From NCBI GenBank assembly GCA_027596945.1, contig JADGJH010000847.1:1-13841 (forward strand): 13,841 bases of DNA, written 5' to 3'. A program made the translations under genes and the position numbers. Positions 7,264 through 13,841 of the stretch are shown in pieces. This stretch comes from Physocladia obscura (taxonomy: Eukaryota; Chytridiomycota; Chytridiomycetes; Chytridiales; Chytriomycetaceae). The notes under the pieces were generated by a model. It ran no database searches and was not told where the DNA came from. It saw only the letters and a list, made by a program, of their open reading frames with translations. The first letter of the stretch is position 1, and each line of letters starts with the position of its first letter.

Positions 7264-8664
7264 CTATTCCTGAATCAGCTTCTGAAAAAACAAATACTCT
7301 TTCACCGAATATGGGGTTCCATTCTTGTGAAATAAGTCATGAAACCATGGGTCAGGCTCGTGGTCATACGGGTGCCCAATGCTGTCCCATGGGAACCGAG
7401 TTTGCATCCTTCCAGTAACAAGGCCCCAATTAATCATTCCTATTTTTTCACGTTTTCCTATTGGTAAGTAATCTTCAGGTAAACTGTATGGGCGCGCGAG
7501 CCACTCAGTCAGTAGAATCGGTCGGTTGAACTTTTTAAGCTCAGCTAAACTTTCAAGCAGTGATGGAACGCTGTAACTGTGGAACGAAAGAATGTCCGAG
7601 TTTTCAATCTGAAAGCATGAAGAAATAGCTTTAAAAATTTAAAAATAATAATAATGACATTAAATTCACCATCATCTTTTGAAATTCTGAGTACACAATT
7701 TGTTGAAATAAACCTGTTGTGAGTGGCTGAGATGCCCCCTCTTCGCGGGCCCACTGATAAACTTTTGGAAGCAGTTTGAAAATAATTGGAACTTCTTCAG
7801 TTGTTGATTCTGGTTCGTTCTGAAAAGAAGGAATCAATCAGTCACAAAAGTTTGACACGAACTGGACTAACCCACAGATCCCATCCCAAAATGCGTTCGT
7901 CAGTTCCAAATCGACGAATCAATGCACGAACATACGTTTCAAGGCGCGCAAAGTCTGTCTCGTTATGAAGCGATGGAATTCCAGGACTCTTTACCCATCT
8001 GAGTTTTGTTTGTGTTTTTATTTTTTTGGAATTAATGAATTGATTTATTAATACCTTGAGTTATGAACGCCAGGTATAGGCTCCTTCTGCTTCCCACTTT
8101 GAGGAAACCCATCCCAACAGCTGTCAAAAATCACAAGCAAGGGACGAATTCCATGATTGTCGCTAATAGTCAGAAATTGGTCGAGCCTTGCAAAAAAACC
8201 AAACGGATCATCTTTATACAACAAATCATGCAAAAATACGCGCATTGTGTTCATGCCAAGAGCTTCCGCAAAAGCAAGTTCACGATCAATAGTGTCGGGA
8301 TCAAATGATTCTGACTGGAACATTTCGAGTTGATTTGAAGCAGTCGACGGAAGAAAGTTTGCTCCAACAAGCCACGGCTGTTTGGCGTACCTAGATTGCG
8401 TGCATTCGGCTGAGAAAAAGAAAGTCGATTGCATTTTACAAGAGGTCATAAATACCACTCGTTTGCTTCGACTTCGGACCAACGAACTCGCTCTTTCTTG
8501 TTGGTGAACCTGAGTAACCCAAGAAGAAGGACAGCCAAAACAGCAATTAGCCAGACAATACGTTTCTTGTCCGCTGCATCTAGACCAATACGTTGCGTAT
8601 CAGTGGTTCGCGAAGGAAGCAGTGGCTGGCGTTCGTTGTTGGTTACGTTTTCATGCTGTGCCAT
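7264..8664 (-). CDS. Type II membrane-anchored clan GH-A glycoside hydrolase (GH5-like; cellulase/xylanase/mannanase-annotated family)
   Basis: Five exons on the minus strand: 8664-8456, 8390-8055, 7998-7872, 7819-7670 and 7608-7264, totalling 1167 nt, 388 aa; introns are 65, 56, 52 and 61 nt. Residues 1-35 are a polar cytosolic tail containing ERQPLL (11-16), an acidic dileucine signal. Residues 36-51 are a membrane anchor (IVWLIAVLAVLLLGLL), placing the rest in the lumen or outside. The TIM barrel begins near WLVGANFLPS (76-85). WDLWNEPE (221-228) gives the predicted acid/base Glu226 after the diagnostic Asn; SFHSY (282-286) carries the strand-6 His; LLTEW (306-310) gives the predicted nucleophile Glu309; INWGLVTGRMQT (333-344) is strand 8. 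The catalytic pair is intact. The substrate cannot be read from sequence. The domain strongly recalls bacterial proteins labelled cellulase or 1,4-beta-xylanase. The first ATG after an upstream TTG-opened frame is at 8664. Confidence 0.88.
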
Positions 8665-8969
8665 TTGAATTTCGATAGCTTTTCTCAACAAATCAAAATT
8701 ATTTTCGTGAAGGGGAGATGGTGAGAAAGCTCCTTCATAAAATATTATGCCACAAACTTTTTCATAAAAAACAGAAAAAAATAATCAGAATCATGATCAC
8801 AAGCTGAATTAATTGGTTCTGAACAGTAATGCAATTACTGCACGAAAAATTAGAAGAAGAGAACAGACACAGCAGGGAACTGTTGTGTGTGGGGAACGGA
8901 GTCTAGTCGCATCAGGGTTTTTTATGTTTTTTTTCAATATCAGGGTTTGAAAGAAAAAAAGTTTCTTTG
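8665..8969. promoter_or_regulatory. Divergent promoter region between the glycoside hydrolase and F-box/LRR genes
   Basis: A 305-nt gap between two start codons facing apart. It is AT-rich with several A/T runs. No clear TATA box, palindrome or factor site was recognised; both promoters and 5' UTRs presumably lie here. Confidence 0.5.
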
Positions 8970-11928
8970 ATGGTCTTTCATGACAACCTGAAGACACCTG
9001 CGCCGACGCGGGGAAGCGGCAGCAACAGCCAGAGCCACAATCAGAGTCAGAATTTGTCGCGAGGTGCCAATGGTGAGTAAATTTGTGTAGTATGACTAAA
9101 CGGCGACCCTCTGTCGCCGGCATATTGGCCATTCCTCTTGTTAACATTCGTTCTGAATCACAAGTATCACTTATCCTTCTCACCACTTTTCCCCAGATTT
9201 TCCTCCCAAAGCACTCGCTCTTATTATGCGTTATGCAATGCGTGATGCCCGGCGTGATATTGAAGCTCCGCGCTTGGTTGACGCTTCGACTCCTTCCCCA
9301 ATCTCGCCGGTCAACTCTACAGCCAGCGCCGTCAGTACCACTACATCTATTCTTTCTGGCGATTGTAAAAGTAATTATGTCGAGATCATGTGTGTTTCTC
9401 GTTCCTGGCTGACGGCCGCTGCCGCATTACTTTACCGAACCTTGGCGTTGCGTTCCACTCCCCGCATGTTGATCAAAGTAACTCAGACGCTTCTTAATCC
9501 GCAAGCGTCGCTTCCCTACGCAATGCTCGTCAAACATATTACGTGCGTGCAGTCATTTTGTTTTTCAGCCCCCTCATCTTTTCCAATTTGTCAATCTCCA
9601 TCTTTGCGAAACCCTAAATCAAAATTATTCATTCCAGAAATTACAACTCTCCTGAATTCGATAATTCACTACTGGAGATGGGTGATATTGACACCCTACT
9701 CCAAGTGTGTCCAATGCTCTCGTCTTTTGTCTTTACTGCCTCTCCTCTCGCATCGAACATTTTAGTTCAGTCGATTGCAGATAACTGTCACCGGCTAGCC
9801 CATTTGTCATTGCGAGAATGCCCAGTAACTGATGCTCTAATTAATACTTTGTGCTCTTCTTGTCCGCGAATCGCCTTTTTGGATTTATCGTTTTCTCTCG
9901 TTTCTGCTGCGTCAATTCCGACAATTGTTGACAAATTGCCCACTCTTTCCACTCTGTGGCTTGAGTCAATCCTTCCTTCGAATACCCGCGTTTCCTTTCC
10001 ATCCGTACCAACAAGTGCACGAACTTCTCTAAAGTCTATTAATCTCAAAAACAGCGGCATCTCTGACGTTTACTTAAGGTTTCCTTTTTATTTTTTATTT
10101 TTTGTTTTATTAACGTAGATTTTCTAGGTATATTTCCCAGGCTTCTCCAAACCTAAAAACACTTCTTCTGGATGGTTGCACATCTCTGACGGATGATGGT
10201 ATAGTGAGCTTGTCGCGATATTGTGCAAATCTTGAAGTACTCGATTTATCCTTTATTTCTCCCGGCGTGAGTGATTTGTCCATTTACTCGATAGGCTTGG
10301 GCTTACGAACATCGATTCAAGTCCTCTCATTATGTGGCTGTGATGCGATATCAGTATCTGCTGTCCAGTTTCTGATTGATGAGTGTTGTTCGTCGTATTT
10401 AGTTGATTCCCAGAAACCAGCCATGACACAGGCTGCAAGAAAATCATTAAACCAGCTTGTGCTTCATGGGTGTACTCAAATCATCAACAGCTATCTTGCA
10501 GAATTTGATACAACTAAGACACGAGGAGGAATCGAATGTATGCTAGAATCAGAATCACTGAAACGTGCTGTGTCGACTTCTGCTGCTGTCAAACCGCAAA
10601 GTTCTACCACTGCGTCGCAGCATGTTAGTGCGGCTACAATGGCGAAACTAACTGGTGAACTTCAGGACTATGATATTGACCGAGGAGAACTGTGGATGCG
10701 TGCTGCTTTCAACACGTCAACCAAAATGTTTGGTGGTCTTAAGCTCTTCGATTCGGATGAGCCTGTTACTCCTAAATCAGCTAGTCCTAGGTCCAGTGTC
10801 ATATCAATCAAAAGGGCCAGCTCAAATTCAATGGTGACCGATTCAAGTTCGCAAAACTCTCGTCTGCCCACTCCAAAGTCAGCTAATGTAAGACAGAGCT
10901 CAATTGGTAGACCTGCGATTCCATCCAAACTTGCCACCCCCTCTAAGCTCGCTCGTCCATCCGCTGCAGCACCATCCACGTTAAGAAAGCCAACAAAGAT
11001 CAATTTTGCAGCTTATGCAGATACAACTCCCTCTGCGAAAGTTTTGTCTCCACTGGCTGCAAAAAGCAGAGTATCTACGATTACTCAGTCCTCCTATAGT
11101 CGAAATTCACTTGGAATGTCGACACCAACAAAAGTTGTACCCATTCGTACAACAGTTCCAAACACATCATCATCGCAAACGACTTACAAACCTCGTACTT
11201 TCAAGAAATTCAATGACAGCACCGATGATATTCTGGGAGCAAAATCAGCAGTTTCGGCGCCATCAACTCCAAGTTCACGAGCAGGTGTATTTAAGCCTGG
11301 AACTGCAGCACTAAACAGAGTAAATGCGACTCCGACCAGATCTAGCACAATTAGTAGCACCAGCAGTATACGTACGACGCCGGCGCCCAAAGCAATAGTA
11401 ACGCGACAGCCAGTGTCGTCATACTCCGCCCCGCGACTTGGAACAAGACAACCGTCTACTCCCACCCTCTCATCCGGATCTTCCGTATCTTCAAGATCTT
11501 CAGTGGAAAGTATGCCGAAATCGTCACTTTCAAGTAACAGTCTGACAGGATCTGACAACGATAGCAGTGACGATGGAGGCTCTTCATCACTTATGAGAAC
11601 AAGCGGTTTGGATAAATGGCGGAAGTCTGTTGGAACCTCTGAAATTGCCCGAACGGCCAGTAATGGTGGCGGGTTAGACAAGTGGCGCAAACCAGTTGCT
11701 GAAACTACGAAATCTCTAGTCAGTGGTGGACTTGATAAATGGCGTAAGTCGGAAGGACCAATGGAACTCACAACCGGTGGAGGCAGTCTTGAAAAATATC
11801 GCAAGAATGTATCTGCTGGTTCTCCTATAATTAGCGCTGGTGGTGGATTGGAAAAGTACAGAAAGACCGTCGCTGTGGCGAGCCCTGGAAGCAGTAGAGT
11901 TAAGGCTGCAATGTCTGTAAGAAAGTAG
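8970..11928 (+). CDS. F-box-like / leucine-rich-repeat protein with long basic Ser-rich tail and LDKWRK repeats
   Basis: Exons 8970-9072, 9197-9542, 9638-10078 and 10128-11928 total 2691 nt, 896 aa; introns are 124, 95 and 49 nt. An F-box-like helix pair is split: FPPKALALIMRYAMRDARRD (36-55) and YVEIMCVSRSWLTAAAALLY (95-114), with a Ser/Thr-rich insert between. Leucine-rich repeats of the cysteine-containing FBXL/AMN1 type follow to about residue 450, for example LAHLSLRECPVTDALINTLC and LKTLLLDGCTSLTDDGIVSL. Such proteins typically recruit substrates to an SCF ubiquitin ligase. From about residue 500 the chain looks disordered, basic and Ser/Thr/Pro-rich, with three full CDK-type sites (TPSK, TPTK, TPTR). 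The last 110 residues carry five L-[DE]-K-[WY]-R-K motifs. The start ATG is the first that joins cleanly; a different upstream exon is possible. The F-box assignment is moderate; the LRRs are firm. Confidence 0.85.
11605..11865 (+). repeat. Five degenerate ~20-codon repeats encoding [GS]-L-[DE]-K-[WY]-R-K
   Basis: Motif starts are at residues 790, 812, 831, 850 and 870 of the F-box/LRR protein (spacing 22, 19, 19, 20). Copies 1-3 read GLDKWRK; copy 4 reads SLEKYRK and copy 5 GLEKYRK. Copies 2-5 are preceded by extra Gly. Codons differ between copies (Arg as CGG, CGC, CGT, CGC, AGA; Leu as TTG, TTA, CTT, CTT, TTG), so the DNA has diverged while the peptide is kept. Confidence 0.92.
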
Positions 11929-12004
11929 AAAGAGAATGTAACGTAATATTCTTTCTTAACTCTAGTTAAAACCCCTGTGTAAAGCTGTTCAGTAAAACTG
12001 AAAA

Positions 12005-12010
12005 AATAAA
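12005..12010 (+). terminator. Candidate poly(A) signal AATAAA for the F-box/LRR gene
   Basis: Canonical hexamer 76 nt after the TAG stop, inside an A-rich stretch. A second copy at 12174-12179 lies just upstream of an A13 run and is an alternative. Confidence 0.45.
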
Positions 12011-12360
12011 ATGTTCGTTATTTTGGCAATTTCAATTTTTGCGCTGAAAAAGTTTTTGTGCTGTAACTTTTTCAATGGTTAAGTTGGGTTGAATTGCCAT
12101 CCTTTTTCTCGTTGTATTTAATTTAACTATCGTCTTCCTTGACTGCGCTGCTGAATCACCTATTTGAATTTTGAATAAATATTTTTATCATGCCAAAAAA
12201 AAAAAAATTATAACAGAACACCAAAGTTATTTAAAGTGCTTTCTGGATGACATTGATGGTGGAACAAAGCAATCATAAAAAAAGCAGCCACAGCGTTTGT
12301 ATGAAACTAGGAACTACTAATTAAAAAAATAAAAATAAAAATAATAAATAAATAAAATAA

Positions 12361-12377
12361 GAGATAAACTTTATCTC
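12361..12377. promoter_or_regulatory. Inverted pair of GATA motifs (GAGATAAA-C-TTTATCTC)
   Basis: Perfect 8-bp inverted repeat with a one-base centre, placing two AGATAA (WGATAR) motifs head to tail on opposite strands. The location, between two convergent 3' ends, makes a promoter role unlikely; chance in AT-rich DNA is a real possibility. Confidence 0.25.
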
Positions 12378-12725
12378 AAAGAAGCTTTCACTTTTGTGAT
12401 GCAAATCAGATTCAGCAGTATGTTTGGAGTATTTACCAAACACAATTTTTGAAATTTTGAGAGGTGGCAAATTCAAATTTTCTGTAAAAATGAATGATGG
12501 GGAATCTCGATATGTACCCAAGTTTCATTTCGAACGATGAATGTAATTCATGAGTTAACAACCCAAAATTTTTGTTTACAAGATATCCGGAAAAATAAGA
12601 AACTTAAAAATTAAAAAATGAGAGCGCAAACAGAATCTCAATATCCACTATCTCCATACTATCCTGCAGAAGAGTTCCTTGCAAATATCAATGACTTTTG
12701 TTTTTATTTATTTATTATGTGATAA

Positions 12726-13412
12726 TTATTTGATATCCACACGATGTTTCATGCCCGCAAGGTGTCTCCGTAAATCTTTGAGGCGTCTGAATTTACTGGT
12801 ACATGTTTCGAATTCGCAGATGTAAGGATACTCTTCACTTTCGTCAAAAAACCACATATTAATACGTGAACCTTTTCGACAGACACTGCAGACACCCACA
12901 GAGGGGTGACCACAAACAATACAAGAATTAGTCTGAGAGATGCGAAACGGAGGTACAGGTATAGAGGGTAATATTGGAGACAGCTGTCCACTGTAATCTG
13001 GATATTGCATCATGAGTTGATTGTTGTTGTAAGACAAAATTCTAGGTGCAAAACTTCCTCCATCTTCAATATTGACTTTCGGCCGCGGTTCAAAATTATC
13101 ATGATTCTCAATTCCATTAGTTTTTTCGTCCATTCGTACTTTCATCTGGTTCAAATTGTCCCTTGGCTGTTCAGGTTCACATGCTGAATTGCTTAAAATC
13201 GTTGTTGATTGCAGCTTTGAAGCTTCATATGATTCTTGCGGTGAGAGTGGCGTTGAGGTATAGTCATGAGTAGCATCTTGATCAATAAGGTCTTTGATTC
13301 TCAGAATACCACGCATTTGGTTTCGATTTTGGGCTGCATCGGACTGGAAACACAACAGTTTTTCCCTTTCATCGCTTGTGGATTCGCACGTATTATCTTG
13401 AGTTGATCTCAT
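12726..13412 (-). CDS. Small protein with a four-Cys zinc motif and a C-terminal C2H2-type zinc finger
   Basis: A single-exon reading frame of 228 aa from the ATG at 13410-13412 to TAA at 12726-12728. Residues 1-160 are polar and low in recognisable structure, rich in Asn, Gln, Ser and Glu, and look disordered. Residues 164-178 contain CIVC and CSVC (C164, C167, C175, C178; Cx2Cx7Cx2C), a compact zinc-ribbon-like pattern. Near the end, C199, C204, H217 and H223 form a C2H2 finger with spacing Cx4Cx12Hx5H, including FRRLKDLRRHLAGMKH; the DLRRH core is common in fungal C2H2 regulators. The chain ends five residues after the last His. A DNA-binding or regulatory role in the nucleus is inferred. 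The frame stays open upstream to a stop at 13449-13451, so an extra 5' exon joining near 13435 cannot be excluded. No orthologue is recognised. Confidence 0.75.
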   Translation of the reverse strand: MRSTQDNTCESTSDEREKLLCFQSDAAQNRNQMRGILRIKDLIDQDATHDYTSTPLSPQESYEASKLQSTTILSNSACEPEQPRDNLNQMKVRMDEKTNGIENHDNFEPRPKVNIEDGGSFAPRILSYNNNQLMMQYPDYSGQLSPILPSIPVPPFRISQTNSCIVCGHPSVGVCSVCRKGSRINMWFFDESEEYPYICEFETCTSKFRRLKDLRRHLAGMKHRVDIK

Positions 13413-13841
13413 TGAATAATCCCACCCCCCGTCCTTTAACGGGTAATATTATGAAAGTATTTAAAAAAAAAATTTTCCAGTTAAGATGCTTCTTTATTTT
13501 ACAACTTGTTCAGTATGTTCAACTCTTAACTACTGGTACATTTATATTTTTACTAGTTCTAGAAGTAACATAGTGACACTATCAGGTTTTTGTAAAAAAT
13601 AATGTACCAATTCTGAACATTTTGATTAGGCAAAAATTAAATTCAAACTTGGGAAAGATAAGTAACTCAAGCAATATATTTCAGATGTATATACCACACC
13701 CACTCTGTTACTTTTGTTTGCTTTCGTTTCGTTTCCTTTCTTATTTTTTTTTTTTTTTTTTTTTAATGGTTGCCCCCAAGATTTTAAATTTTTTTTTTTT
13801 ATAACCATACCCCATATTTTTTTTTATTTTTTTGGTTGTTT
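13413..13841. promoter_or_regulatory. Upstream region of the zinc-finger gene with poly(T) tracts
   Basis: About 430 nt of AT-rich DNA upstream of the minus-strand zinc-finger gene. It contains a T21 run (13744-13764), a T12 run (13789-13800) and further T runs to the window edge. On the gene's own strand these are poly(A) tracts, which in fungi often keep promoters free of nucleosomes. A C3-A-C6 tract lies at 13421-13430. Short open frames here lack any family motif. Confidence 0.45.

Larger units (their letters stand above)
11929..12725. other. AT-rich convergent intergenic region with 3' ends of two genes
   Basis: Almost 800 nt between the stops of the F-box/LRR gene (plus) and the zinc-finger gene (minus). 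It holds AATAAA at 12005-12010 and 12174-12179, candidate poly(A) signals for the former; TTTATT copies from 12703 that read as AATAAA for the latter; an A13 run at 12195-12207; an A/T-rich AAAAT-type simple stretch at about 12322-12360; and the inverted repeat GAGATAAA-C-TTTATCTC at 12361-12377. The 66-codon minus-strand open frame at 12321-12521 starts with TTG and shows no family feature. No gene supported. Confidence 0.6.

Noticed and set aside
11184..11804. 206-codon minus-strand open frame
   Set aside because: Antisense of the Ser-rich tail of the F-box/LRR protein; no motif and the sense frame is clearly the coding one.
11605..11865. Repeat block as a CRISPR-like or satellite array
   Set aside because: The repeats are conserved at the protein level, not at the DNA level, and lie in frame in a coding exon.
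12321..12521. 66-codon minus-strand frame downstream of the zinc-finger gene
   Set aside because: Starts with TTG, ends in a Phe/Leu/Ile run from A/T simple sequence, and has no splice link to the zinc-finger gene, which already has a stop.

Overview
The window is eukaryotic nuclear DNA. Every multi-exon gene can be rebuilt with short GT-AG introns (mostly 49-124 nt) whose removal restores one continuous, family-consistent reading frame. TAA, TAG and TGA all act as stops, so the code is standard. Several features point to a fungus or a close relative: a eukaryotic-type pantothenate synthetase (absent from animals), a BiP ending in HDEL, small introns, AT-rich intergenic DNA with poly(A/T) tracts, and a DLRRH-type zinc finger. 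An early-diverging fungus is my best guess, but I cannot name a species. No prokaryotic operon, CRISPR array, transposon, tRNA or rRNA was recognised.

Layout: (1) 1-596, minus: 5' part of a multi-pass membrane protein gene running off the left edge, possibly a wax-synthase-like acyltransferase. (2) 1047-2215, plus: pantothenate synthetase, five exons, including a 31-nt exon with the active-site HxGH motif and a likely GC-AG intron. (3) 2216-3688: long intergenic stretch with no convincing gene, ending in a BiP promoter with two ERSE-like elements. (4) 3689-5781, plus: BiP/Kar2 ER Hsp70, three exons, 657 aa. (5) 6076-7204, minus: complex I 30-kDa subunit (NDUFS3 type), three exons; its last exon lies beyond a 300-nt microsatellite-bearing intron. 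(6) 7264-8664, minus: type II membrane-anchored clan GH-A glycoside hydrolase, five exons, only 59 nt upstream of gene 5. (7) 8970-11928, plus: F-box-like/LRR protein with a long basic Ser/Thr/Pro-rich tail and five copies of a short L-[DE]-K-[WY]-R-K motif. (8) 12726-13412, minus: small zinc-finger protein. The right end is poly(T)-rich.

The genes look like ordinary unlinked housekeeping and accessory genes: CoA-precursor synthesis, ER folding, respiration, glycan hydrolysis and probable ubiquitin-ligase adaptor and DNA-binding functions. I see no multi-gene system. The most unusual items are the novel-looking repeat motif in the F-box/LRR protein, the membrane-anchored hydrolase with an acidic dileucine sorting signal, and the very tight, compositionally abrupt junction between the hydrolase and the complex I gene. 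All exon coordinates come from reading splice sites by eye; frame sums (936, 1974, 768, 1167 and 2691 nt, all multiples of 3) support them.
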